Part shown: piece after piece, positions 1 to 8,651 of the stretch
Numbering within the stretch: the stretch's first letter is position 1
Layout of the letters: each line of letters begins with the position of its first letter
Assembly (NCBI RefSeq): GCF_004000985.1
Contig: NZ_BIMH01000009.1
Coordinates: 1 to 64,000 of the forward strand
Direction: 5' to 3'
DNA length: 64,000 nucleotides
Source of the DNA: Paenibacillus validus NBRC 15382
GTDB lineage: Bacteria > Bacillota > Bacilli > Paenibacillales > NBRC-103111
Notes under the pieces: model-generated
What the model saw: only the letters and a program-made list of their open reading frames with translations
Told to the model about the DNA's origin: nothing
Databases searched by the model: none
Translations under genes and position numbers: made by a program

Positions 1-703
1 GCACGCGCGCGCACGCCTCGCGGGCCTCGGCCAGCCGCGTCTCGGCCAGCGCGAGCGCTTCCGCCGAAGCGTCGCCAAGCCCTTGCTGCTCCGCCTGCAG
101 CTCCTTGACGGCCGCATCGGCCGCCTTATAGCGGCTGGCCGTTTTCGCGCTCAAACGATCGCCGTACGGCTCCAAGTGAAACAGCCGCTGCAGCATCGCC
201 CGCCGGTCTTTGCCCGCAAGCGTCAAAAACTCCGCAAACTTCCCCTGCGGCAGCACAACCGCGCGGGTGAAATCGGCCATCGACAAGCCAAGCAGCTCTT
301 GGACATGCTGATTGACTTCGCCGGCCTTGTCTGCGAGAACGATCGTCTCTCCCTGTTCGTAGCGAATCAAGCGGCAAAGACTGCCGAGCATCGACAGCTC
401 GCCATTCCGTTTAAACTGGCGGTCTACCCGATACCGCTCGCTTCCTCCAGCCGTGGCCAGCTCGAAAGTAAACGATACGGAAAGCGTGTCCTCGGCCTGG
501 TTCATAACCGCTTGCGTGCCGCCCGGCGCACGTTCCACCTTGCCGTACAGCGCCAGCGTAATCGCGTCCAGCAGCGTCGATTTGCCGCTGCCCGTCGGGC
601 CGAAAATACCAAACACGCCCGCCCCGGTCAAAGCCCCGAAATCAATTTCCTGCACTTCGCGGTAGCTTTGCAATCCGCCAATTTGCAGCAATATCGGACG
701 CAT
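1..703 (-). CDS. sbcC: Exonuclease SbcCD subunit C (SMC-like ATPase), N-terminal part
   Basis: The gene starts at the ATG whose complement is at 701-703 and runs off the left edge, so only the first 234 or so residues are present. The protein opens MRPILLQIGGLQSYREVQ and has a Walker A motif GPTGSGKST near residue 35, then a coiled-coil-like, Ala/Glu/Lys-rich stretch at the window edge. SbcC is the ATPase of the Mre11/Rad50-type SbcCD complex, which opens DNA hairpins and trims double-strand-break ends. A GGGAGG ribosome binding site lies 8 nt upstream of the ATG. sbcD ends 36 nt upstream on the same strand, so the two are surely co-transcribed, downstream of addB and addA as in Bacillus. The C-terminal ATPase half cannot be judged. 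Confidence 0.93.
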   Translation of the reverse strand, partial: MRPILLQIGGLQSYREVQEIDFGALTGAGVFGIFGPTGSGKSTLLDAITLALYGKVERAPGGTQAVMNQAEDTLSVSFTFELATAGGSERYRVDRQFKRNGELSMLGSLCRLIRYEQGETIVLADKAGEVNQHVQELLGLSMADFTRAVVLPQGKFAEFLTLAGKDRRAMLQRLFHLEPYGDRLSAKTASRYKAADAAVKELQAEQQGLGDASAEALALAETRLAEAREACARV

Positions 704-739
704 CGTACGCGCCTCCCTTCTGCCAATCTATGGTAAGCG

Positions 740-1921
740 TTAAGCCGATTCTTCTTCCTCCTGCTCATCCGACAGCAGCTCCAGAAACAGCCGGGTCAGC
801 TCGGGCTCGGGCAACGCGCCGCCGGTCTGCCGTTCGTAGAAACGGCGGAACAGCTCATCCATCGGCAGCTTCGAAGTCGCCCGGTAGGCTTCGCTCTCCG
901 CTTCCAGCTCCGGATAAACCGGCCGGATATGAATCAAGCCTTCCCGCGTCTGCCGCAGCCGATGGATTTGCTCGAGCGAGATCGTCTCCTGCAAATGCAG
1001 CTCCAGATCGATCCAGGCTGTCGCGTCCTTCGCTTCATCGAGCCAGCGGTACACTTCCGCCAAGCCGCCCTTCGCCTTCCACTCCACCAACGGGCGGCCG
1101 CATGAGAGGAACACCTCCTCCAGCACCGGCTCGCCGCCCGGCTTCAAGTCGACAATCGTCACCGACTTCGCTTGTCCCGCTTCAGAGAAGCTGTATGCCA
1201 GCGGAGAACCGCTGTACCGGATAACCGTATCGCCGCTCAGCTGCTGCTGCGGACGATGCAAATGCCCGAGCGCCGCATAACGGGCGCCGACCGCCAACGC
1301 CGACGCATCCACCGTATAAGCGCCGCCGACCTGGATCGGCCGCTCCGATTCCGTTTCTTTGCCCCCGAGCACATACAAATGGCTCATCAGCAAATTGACC
1401 GTTTGCGGACCGAAATGTTTCGCCTGTTCCATCGCGATGTGGCGCACGCGATCCGAATAAGCCGCACGCAGCACCGCCTCGTCGGCTTCATCGGTCAGCA
1501 GTTCCCGGAGCCGCGATTCGGAAGGATACGGCAGCGCGAACAAAACCGCCGTCTCCCCCGTTCGGGCGATCGGCACGCGATGCACCCTGGGCTCAGGCAG
1601 CCCGATCAGCGTAACGCCAAGCTTCCCGGCGAGCGGCGCGGCTGCGGTCAGCCGGTCCGGGTGATCGTGGTTGCCCGCGATGGCAAACACCGGTCGGCTG
1701 CCTTGATCGGACAGTCGCGCCAGCGCCTCGTAAAACAACTGCTCCGCCGCCGCCGGCGGATTGACCGAGTCGTAGACGTCCCCGGCCAGCAGGACGAGAT
1801 CGATCTGCTGATCGCGAACGATCGCCGCGAGCTCGTCGACAAACGCCTCCTGCTCGGACAGCCGGCTGCGGCCCTCCAGCGTTCGCCCGAAATGCCAGTC
1901 GGCCGTATGCAAAATCCGCAT
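740..1921 (-). CDS. sbcD: Exonuclease SbcCD subunit D (Mre11-type nuclease)
   Basis: This is the calcineurin-like metallophosphoesterase partner of SbcC, about 393 residues. Metal-binding motifs are visible in order: HTADWHFGR at the N-terminus, LLAGDVYD near residue 50, AGNHDHPDR near 85 and LGHLHRP near 215. I chose the ATG at 1921 (MRILHTADWH, canonical for the family). It sits about 10 nt after a GGAGG, whereas an in-frame ATG 9 nt upstream (at 1930) would overlap the ribosome binding site. The complex removes hairpins and protein-blocked ends. The gene lies 52 nt downstream of addA and 36 nt upstream of sbcC, forming a double-strand-break-repair operon. No defects are seen. Confidence 0.95.
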   Translation of the reverse strand: MRILHTADWHFGRTLEGRSRLSEQEAFVDELAAIVRDQQIDLVLLAGDVYDSVNPPAAAEQLFYEALARLSDQGSRPVFAIAGNHDHPDRLTAAAPLAGKLGVTLIGLPEPRVHRVPIARTGETAVLFALPYPSESRLRELLTDEADEAVLRAAYSDRVRHIAMEQAKHFGPQTVNLLMSHLYVLGGKETESERPIQVGGAYTVDASALAVGARYAALGHLHRPQQQLSGDTVIRYSGSPLAYSFSEAGQAKSVTIVDLKPGGEPVLEEVFLSCGRPLVEWKAKGGLAEVYRWLDEAKDATAWIDLELHLQETISLEQIHRLRQTREGLIHIRPVYPELEAESEAYRATSKLPMDELFRRFYERQTGGALPEPELTRLFLELLSDEQEEEESA

Positions 1922-1973
1922 GGGATTCATTCCTCCTTCGCGTTTCTAGTATCCGGGCATTCGCCCCTGAGGG

Positions 1974-4775
1974 CTAAAGCTCCACGATATGCGCGCCGTC
2001 GAACAAAAAGATGAACGTACCGTGCACCGGTTTTTTCCAAATCGACTGAACCGCTCTCGCGTACAATTGAAGCTGCAGCCGATATTTCTCCGCGATGCTG
2101 GCCGGAGAGGCTCCTTTTAAACGGTCCGTCTTATAATCGAGCAGCACGTAACCGTCGCCTTCGTCGATCAAGCAATCGATGACGCCCTGCAGCATGACCG
2201 TCTCCTCGGCAAGTCCGGCTTCGTCTCCCTGATATACATCCCTGGCGGGCAGGCCGAAGCTGAACGGCACCTCGCGGTATACGCGCTGCGCGGACAGCAG
2301 GCGACCGCCGAGCTCGCTTTGAAAGAACGAAGCGATCACCTGCGGGTCGACGAGCTCGCGCTGCGACTCCGTCAATAGTTCCCTGCGCACCAGATCCGCG
2401 AGCGTTTCGCGGATATCCGCTTCCTGCGGAAGACGGCCGAGCGGCATATGCTGCATAACCGCGTGGAACACCGATCCGCGCTCGGCGGCATTCAGCTCCC
2501 GCTGCTCCAGGAAGCGCGGCCGCCTCACGATGAGAGGCCGGTAAGCCGAAGCCCGCCGGCCCGAAGCGCCGGCTGCCGGCCATTCACTCGTTGTGCCGGA
2601 TTCGCTCTGTGGAGCGGATGCATGCAACGAGCGTGCCGCCTTCGCCGTTCCGCCGAACAAAGCCTCGCCGAACTCGTCCCAGCGTACCGTCGCAGCAGCC
2701 CCGTCTTCCGCCAGCAGATCGAGCAGCTTGTCGTGCTCGGAAAGCCGCTTCAGCTCCGTCACCGACGTTTTGGAGAACACCTGCGTCGCGTCCGGATGCG
2801 CATAGCGCCACGATAACCGTCGCCATACTTCGCGCTCCCAGCGTTCCGTATCGTCCACCGGCTCCAGCCGGGCAAGCGACGCCCAACGGGGATCCGAGCT
2901 CGCCGCTTCCGTCCCCGCCGCCGCCTGAACCGTTCCGGCGAACCGCTCCTGGCTTAAAATTTCGATTCGCCAACGCGAGGGCTCGCGCATCACGATCGCA
3001 TGCGGCGATTCGTCGATTCCTACCGCTTGCCGCATCAGCTCTCCGTCCGGATGACGCATCAGAGCCGGTCCGATCCAATCCAAATAACAGCGGGCCGAGG
3101 CCAGCGTATCGTCGGGCAGCGGCAGCACATCGCGGCCGACGTAACGTCCCCAGGTTCCGAGCAGCTTCTCCAAACCGCGCACGCTTCCCAGCAAAATCAG
3201 CTTCTCTTTCGCCCGGGTCAACGCGACATACAAGACTCGCATTTCTTCGGCGAGCGATTCCATCCTGATTTTTTGCTTGATTGCAAGCCACGGCAGCGTC
3301 GGATAGCTGACACGCGTATCCGTCTCCGTCAGCTTCGGGCCGAAGCCGAGCTCCTTGTGCAGCAGGAATGCATCAGTCAGCTCGCGGCGGTTGAACGCCT
3401 TGGCGCAGCCGGCGACGAACACGACCGGGAATTCCAGACCCTTGCTCTTATGAATCGTCATAATCCGCACGACATCTTCCTGTTCCCCAAGCGCGCGGGC
3501 CGTTCCCAGGTCCCCTCCGCTCTCCTGCATCCGGTCCACAAACCGCAAAAACCGGAACAAGCCGCGAAGGCTCGTCGCTTCGTATTGCTTGGCACGGTCG
3601 TACAGCGCCCGCAAATTCGCCTGACGCTGTTCCCCGCCGGGCAGCCCTCCGACGAAGTCGAAATAACCGGTTTCCCGATAAATATCCCAGACCAAATCGG
3701 CAAGCGGCCCTTGCAGCGACTGCAGCCGCCACGTCTTCAACGCCTCGTGGAACCGCTGAAGCTTGTGCCGCAACGCCGGACGCGGTACGAACATGTCGTT
3801 GGAGGCTTGCGCAAGACTTTGCTCGCTTTCCGAGCCGCAGCCAGCCAAGTCCGCTTCGCTCGTTCCGGCTGCACTCTGATCGCCGCTCCCGCTTCCATTC
3901 GCCGCAAGCCAATCTCCCGAACCGCTTGCGGCTTGACGAGCCTGCCCAGATTCATGCGCGCCGCTTGCGGATTCCCGGCCGATGTAAGCGCGAACCGCAT
4001 CGAAGAACGGTCCGTGGCGCCGTCCGATCCGAATATGCGCGAGCTCCTCTTCGTCCAAGCCGACGAGCGGCGACCGGAGCACTCCGGCAAGCGGGATATC
4101 CTGATACGGGTTGTCGATGATCCGAAGCAGCGACAGCACAACCTGCACTTCCGTCGCCGAAAAATAACCGGTGTTCAGCTCCGCATAAGCCGGAATCCCC
4201 CGCAGGCGCAGCTCCTCGATCAGCACCGGCGCCCACTGCTGGGTCGCCCGCAGCAGCACGACGATGTCACGGAACGCAATGTCGCGCATCGCTTTCGCAC
4301 CTTTGTCATAGACCTGGTACTTGCTTCCGCCGTCCGCTCCCATCATCGAAAGAATGCGCTCTGCGATGTACCGCCCTTCCAGTTGGGCCGTCTCGAGTTC
4401 TTTCGCTTCCGACATCGGGTCGCTTCCGCCGCCTTCGGGTTCCTGCCCTTCCGCATCCGCGTCCGGCGAAGCGCCTGCGCCCGGCTCCTCACGGGAATCC
4501 GCAGACCTGTCGATCAATATCAGCTCGGCCGCACGGTCGCCCCCGTCCTCCGGATAGGACGCGCCGCAGACGAGCTCCGCTCTGGCGTCGTAGTCGATCT
4601 CGCCGACGCTCTCGTTCATCACCTGACGGAAAATATAGTTCGTCCCGTCGACCACCTCGCGCCGGCTGCGGAAGTTACGCGCTAAATCGATGCGCTGCCC
4701 CGGCTCGCTGCCGTCCGCCCGATAGCTTTTATACTTCTCCTGAAACAATCCCGGCTCTGCCAGCCGAAAGCGGTA
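1974..4775 (-). CDS. addA: AddA helicase-nuclease, exon 2 (C-terminal part, after the group II intron)
   Basis: This is the second exon of addA, 933 codons plus stop. It begins with TAC at 4775 and reads YRFRLAEPGLFQEKYKS, the usual continuation of UvrD/AddA helicase motif III. It has no start codon of its own: the first possible one is a TTG at 4748, inside the conserved run. It carries later helicase motifs, including TIHKSKGLEFPVVF (motif V), VALTRAKEKL (motif VI), and the C-terminal RecB-family nuclease motif GVID...DYKTD about 50 residues from the end. Joined in frame to exon 1 (7314-8651) it gives about 1,379 residues, a normal AddA length. The split is explained by the intron at 4776-7313 and not by a frameshift. 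Confidence 0.92.
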   Translation of the reverse strand, partial: YRFRLAEPGLFQEKYKSYRADGSEPGQRIDLARNFRSRREVVDGTNYIFRQVMNESVGEIDYDARAELVCGASYPEDGGDRAAELILIDRSADSREEPGAGASPDADAEGQEPEGGGSDPMSEAKELETAQLEGRYIAERILSMMGADGGSKYQVYDKGAKAMRDIAFRDIVVLLRATQQWAPVLIEELRLRGIPAYAELNTGYFSATEVQVVLSLLRIIDNPYQDIPLAGVLRSPLVGLDEEELAHIRIGRRHGPFFDAVRAYIGRESASGAHESGQARQAASGSGDWLAANGSGSGDQSAAGTSEADLAGCGSESEQSLAQASNDMFVPRPALRHKLQRFHEALKTWRLQSLQGPLADLVWDIYRETGYFDFVGGLPGGEQRQANLRALYDRAKQYEATSLRGLFRFLRFVDRMQESGGDLGTARALGEQEDVVRIMTIHKSKGLEFPVVFVAGCAKAFNRRELTDAFLLHKELGFGPKLTETDTRVSYPTLPWLAIKQKIRMESLAEEMRVLYVALTRAKEKLILLGSVRGLEKLLGTWGRYVGRDVLPLPDDTLASARCYLDWIGPALMRHPDGELMRQAVGIDESPHAIVMREPSRWRIEILSQERFAGTVQAAAGTEAASSDPRWASLARLEPVDDTERWEREVWRRLSWRYAHPDATQVFSKTSVTELKRLSEHDKLLDLLAEDGAAATVRWDEFGEALFGGTAKAARSLHASAPQSESGTTSEWPAAGASGRRASAYRPLIVRRPRFLEQRELNAAERGSVFHAVMQHMPLGRLPQEADIRETLADLVRRELLTESQRELVDPQVIASFFQSELGGRLLSAQRVYREVPFSFGLPARDVYQGDEAGLAEETVMLQGVIDCLIDEGDGYVLLDYKTDRLKGASPASIAEKYRLQLQLYARAVQSIWKKPVHGTFIFLFDGAHIVEL

Positions 4776-4836
4776 GTAGGGTAAGAACCCCGCGCCTTGT
4801 CACATTGCTGTGACAGGTTTCGAAGAACTCCCCTCA

Positions 4837-4870
4837 GAACCGTACGTACCCGTCTCCGGGTATACGGCTC
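4837..4870 (-). ncRNA. Group II intron domain V (addA intron)
   Basis: A 34-nt hairpin, read on the minus strand as GAGCCGTATACCC, a GGAGAC-type tip, then GGGTACGTACGGTTC. It matches the domain V shape: an AGC catalytic triad near the 5' end, two pairing blocks and a 2-nt bulge. It lies about 60 nt before the intron 3' end, with domain VI between. The core looks intact, which argues that the intron RNA is still catalytically competent. Confidence 0.9.
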
Positions 4871-4897
4871 GCCACTTGTCATCTCGACCCTAGATTC

Positions 4898-6718
4898 CTA
4901 GTAACCCTGATGGATATTATGATGACATTCCGGACAAACGATAAGCATGATCCGGTTCTTGCCGATCCTCATTCGTTCCCGTATCTCTTTGCCCCCGAGG
5001 TTAATGGGTTTATTCATGTGATGTACTTCATAGTCAAGCCTGAAGTCGTTTGTACCGCAGAGCTCGCACTGACCGGCACGCAGCCGATCGAGTAAGCTCG
5101 CAGCATTGTTGAAGAAAGGCATTAGACGGGGATGAAGGTCCGGGTCAGACAACGTATAGGGAGCCTTGGCCCTTGAAAATCCGTCCTTATAGAAAAAGAG
5201 AGTCTTGGTTAGACCTGTTTTCGTTTCGTAAGGAATGCCCCAATTCTTATCAACAGCGAACTTCCGCTTTATTTTAGCGATACTGGACTTATGCTTGTTG
5301 GCAAGGGTCGCCAAACAGCTGTATTCCATAACATACCGCAATTGCCGCATGTACGTGCTCACATTCATAGCCATTTTGTAAAAATTGTATAAACCTCGAA
5401 GGCGTGCGTTGTATAACGCAACAATTTCGATATCGGGAAGATGGATGATGGACGGAATGTGGAGCATCCGCCATGGCTTGGCATCAATGTCTTTAACCAT
5501 CTTGTGTTTGATGATGAAGTTCCTGACGATATCATCCGGCATATAGAGTTCGACACGATCATGCCCCTCTCTCTTTCTGGCGCCGGTTTGATCTTTTTTG
5601 AAATTCCAGTCGCTTTTGACCTTCATGATGTGCCCAAGGAATTTAGTCCCTGCTTCAGCATGAGTGATGAGCGTCTTTTCTTCCGACCCTTCAATCTCCA
5701 ATTCCCGAAGCATGAAATCCTTGACATCCTGTTTAATCTTTTCACTGTGCTCTTTACTGCCCCAGACCGCGATGACAAATTCGCCGGCGTATCGAATGCA
5801 CTTGATACGCTTGAACTCCGATTCTTCCGATGCGTCATATGGAAGATTATTCCTTACAGCGGATTGCTCTTTAATAAATTCAGTCACGGTCTCGCGAGTG
5901 CTTGCGTCGTCAGCAGCTTCCAGCTTCCGCTTAGCCCGAACAACCCGCATGTCCAGTTTCTTGTATTCGGTAGAAACTTTCTTCATTTTCGGAGAACCCG
6001 TGTCGAACTTTTCCTTATAAGAGATAAACCACTTGTCCAAGCAGTCCAGATAGATGTTGGCAAGAACAGGGCTTACAAGGCCGCCTTGAGGGGTGCCGCT
6101 GTAAGTACCGTCGTACTTCCAATCTTCCAAATAACCAGCTCTAAGCAATTTCCATATGAGTCGGATGAACTTGGCATCTTTTATTTTCTTTTCAAGGATA
6201 GCTATTAGTTTATGATGGGAGAGATGATCCAAATAACCATTAATATCTCCTTTAATGAACCAGGTCGCTCCCTTGAATTGAACTTTGGCTTCGTGGAGGG
6301 CCGTGTGACAGCTGCGATTAGGTCTATAGCCGTAACTGAAATTTGCAAAAGCGGGTTCGTATATCGCCTCAAGGATCATCCTGCATATTTCTTGGATGAT
6401 TCTGTCCGGGAAGGAAGGATTCCCGAGCGGTCGTTTTTGACCGTTTTTCTTAGGGATACCCGTTCTCCGAACCGGTTTAGGCTGATACGATTCGTTTTTC
6501 ATCGACTCAACTAAAGCGTTGACTTTCTCCAAGCTGAACTTGTCAGCGGTCACACCATCGATCTCCCGTGTTCCACTGCCGTCATTCGCATATAAATTGT
6601 TATAGGCCAGGAAGTAAAAGTCTGTGTTGTAGAAAAGTCGATATACCCTATCAAATCTATAGTCAGGTTTCTCACTGGATATCTTGGTCAATAGGTATAA
6701 AGTTTCGCTAGAATTCAC
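4898..6718 (-). CDS. ltrA: Group II intron-encoded protein (maturase / reverse transcriptase with HNH domain), RT active site altered
   Basis: The intron-encoded protein is about 606 residues from the GTG at 6718; a TTG at 6742 is a possible longer start. In order it shows the RT0-RT2 region with RTGIPKKNGQKRPLG and SYGYRPNRSCHTAL, RT3 FIKGDINGYLDHLSHHKL (first catalytic Asp kept), RT4 SGTPQGGLVSPVLANIYLD, the RT5 position, domain X (LYNARLRGLYNFYKMA), and a C-terminal HNH module (CELCG, EVHH, CPECHHNIH). At RT5 the invariant YADD reads YAGE (codons TAC GCC GGC GAA near 5787-5798), so two catalytic aspartates are missing. No stop or frameshift is seen. It probably still works as a maturase for splicing its intron out of addA mRNA. 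Loss of reverse transcription, and hence of retrohoming, is inferred from the motif. Confidence 0.9.
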   Translation of the reverse strand: MNSSETLYLLTKISSEKPDYRFDRVYRLFYNTDFYFLAYNNLYANDGSGTREIDGVTADKFSLEKVNALVESMKNESYQPKPVRRTGIPKKNGQKRPLGNPSFPDRIIQEICRMILEAIYEPAFANFSYGYRPNRSCHTALHEAKVQFKGATWFIKGDINGYLDHLSHHKLIAILEKKIKDAKFIRLIWKLLRAGYLEDWKYDGTYSGTPQGGLVSPVLANIYLDCLDKWFISYKEKFDTGSPKMKKVSTEYKKLDMRVVRAKRKLEAADDASTRETVTEFIKEQSAVRNNLPYDASEESEFKRIKCIRYAGEFVIAVWGSKEHSEKIKQDVKDFMLRELEIEGSEEKTLITHAEAGTKFLGHIMKVKSDWNFKKDQTGARKREGHDRVELYMPDDIVRNFIIKHKMVKDIDAKPWRMLHIPSIIHLPDIEIVALYNARLRGLYNFYKMAMNVSTYMRQLRYVMEYSCLATLANKHKSSIAKIKRKFAVDKNWGIPYETKTGLTKTLFFYKDGFSRAKAPYTLSDPDLHPRLMPFFNNAASLLDRLRAGQCELCGTNDFRLDYEVHHMNKPINLGGKEIRERMRIGKNRIMLIVCPECHHNIHQGY

Positions 6719-6981
6719 GGAGCCTTGCGCTCCTTTCCGCAAATTTTATACCGACAAGCTGTCTCCCTTCGCCATGTGACAGGCTTTCCCTATCTCGAAC
6801 TACTACGGAGACTCCGTTACCTTATGAGATATTCAATCCCTTCGGATATAGCCATATCGGGCATTCTCACTTAGGTAATCCCCATTTAGTCACATCAGTC
6901 CAAGCGCGATAAGTTGTCGGATGGTCCTTTCGTCCTTTCCACCTGTCCAGGTGTGCGTCAGCACTTGAGAAGCTTGGGTAT

Positions 6982-7016
6982 CATCTCATATTATAGCATT
7001 TATCCGATATGAGATG
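6982..7016 (-). other. Candidate EBS1 stem-loop of the addA intron
   Basis: A perfect 10-bp stem (CATCTCATAT / ATATGAGATG) encloses a 15-nt loop. The loop carries AATGCT in the intron RNA (complement of 6995-7000). AATGCT is fully complementary to AGCATT, the last six bases of exon 1 (7314-7319). It lies about 313 nt from the intron 5' end, the expected place for EBS1 in domain I. The loop A just 5' of it could pair with the first exon 2 base (T), as in a delta-delta' contact. Confidence 0.75.
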
Positions 7017-7313
7017 TCTGACAGCGTTCCATCTATCCACTGTCAGCGTGCTGATAACAGGTAGCAGCTAACTTTCCTGTCTGGCAAGCATGGGCCCGCT
7101 GAGACTAGACTTTAAGCAGTTTAGCTTTCATCCTTGTACTTATCTTTATGCCTCGCCGTTCAGTCGTGGTGCGTTAGCTCACCAACTTACGACTTTCCCA
7201 ACATGCTGCACTCCCCGCCAGGTTTCCCCTTTGGATAAGTTGGGCGGCATGACTTCGATACCCTGGAAGCCCCTCCGCTTAATGAGGAAAACTGATGCGC
7301 CTTATGGGCGCAC

Positions 7314-8651
7314 AATGCTCTGCTTCACATCGCCGACCATAAACCGGTTGCCGGGCCGTTCCCGCGAGATCAAAGCGACGATCGCTTCCTGCACCCGATT
7401 CGTGTCCTGGTATTCGTCAAGCAGCACTTCTTCGAATTGTTCGCGGTATTCCAGCGCCGCAGCGGATGGAACCGGATGGTCCGGGGTTCCCCCCTCCTCA
7501 CTTAGAATGCGGAGGCAGTAATGCTCCAGATCGGCAAAGTCAACCAGCCCTTTATCCAGTTTGGCCGCTTGATACCGCTCTCCGAACGTCATGACCAGCT
7601 CGGCCAGCGCGCTCATTAAAGGCGCCATTCGCTTCAACTCTTCGTCGTATTGCTCCAAGCTGCGCGAGAACCATTCCTCCCTGAGGGTCGCCAGCTTGTC
7701 TTTCGCCGCATTGCGAAGCTCCTTGACGCGTTCCTGCAGCTCTTTATCGTAATGATCGCCCTTGCACGGCTTCAGCTTGCCGAATCCCGCGCCCTGTACA
7801 GCGTGATACAAATGCTCCCATCCGTGTCCTTCCGACAGCTCCAGCAAATACTCGATAACCGTCAGGTCGTCGTCCAGATTGGCCAAATACGGCTCGGGGC
7901 CGCCCGGCGTCCGGGACAGCCGGATCGCTTCCCGCAGCAGCCCGATTGCGCCCTGCAGCTCTATCCGTACCGCAGCCCGGAGGCTGTACAGCCACGGATG
8001 ATCATCTTCTAAGCGCCGTTCCCCGAACATGCGTACGCATTCGTTCAGCCAATGCTCCGGCCAAGGATGGCTGCGCGAATCGTCGTACAACCGCTGCACA
8101 AGGCGAAACAACCCTTCGTCGTTCTTATCGCCGCTGAACGAGTCGGCCAAAGTCCAGAACGGATCGCCTTCCGCCGCTTCGCCGTACCGTTCTTCCAGCA
8201 GCTCCTCCAGCTGCTCTTGACGCAGCAGCGCGCTTTCCGTCTCATTGGCGATACGAAAGCCCGGATCAAGTCCGATACGCTGGTAATGCTTCTGAATCAC
8301 TTCCATACAAAAGGAATGAAGGGTCGTAATAAACGCGCGCGGAATCAGCGCCAGCTGCCGCCGCAAATGCTCCGATTCCGGATCGGCGGTCAATGCCTTC
8401 TCAAGCGCCTCACTGATCCGGTGACGCATCTCGGCAGCGGCCGCCTTCGTGAACGTCGCGACCAATAAACGGTCAACGTCGATTGGCGAGTTCGGATCGG
8501 CTATGCGCCGGATGATGCGCTCGACCAAGACCGCCGTCTTGCCCGATCCGGCCGCCGCCGCCACCAGGACGGAACGACCGCGAGTCGCTACAGCGCTCCA
8601 CTGATCGTCCGTCCACGTGCTATCCTCTGGTCTGGGTATGCTCATCTTCAT
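7314..8651 (-). CDS. addA: AddA helicase-nuclease, exon 1 (N-terminal part, before the group II intron)
   Basis: The first 446 codons of addA, the UvrD-like helicase and nuclease subunit of the AddAB (RexAB) recombination complex. Walker A is AAAAGSGKTA (residues 31-40). The Walker B/motif II is DEYQDTN (about 412-418). The exon ends in MVGDVKQSI, the first half of motif III; translation without splicing adds only V-R-P then stop. The ATG at 8651 overlaps the addB stop (ATGA), so the two are translationally coupled, addB first. If the intron failed to splice, the product would lack motifs III-VI and the nuclease domain and should be inactive as an AddAB subunit. Confidence 0.94.

Larger units (their letters stand above)
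4776..7313 (-). mobile_element. Group II intron with maturase ORF, inserted in addA
   Basis: A 2,538-nt group II intron in the same orientation as addA. The 5' end reads GTGCGCCC, matching the GUGYG consensus, and follows the Ile codon of GDVKQSI. The 3' end reads ACCCTAC, and the next triplet TAC restores Tyr of the GDxKQSIYRFR motif, so both borders fall on codon boundaries (phase 0). A domain V hairpin lies at 4837-4870, an intron-encoded protein occupies domain IV (4898-6718), and an EBS1 hairpin complementary to the exon 1 end lies at 6982-7016. Domain I-III sequence fills roughly 6720-7313. Borders are read directly from the sequence; the structural class is not assigned. Splicing is needed to make intact AddA. 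Confidence 0.93.

Noticed and set aside
1974-8651. addA as a pseudogene broken into two pieces by a stop or by insertion
   Set aside because: The exon edges match group II intron borders exactly and rejoin in frame to the conserved motif, so splicing is the better explanation.
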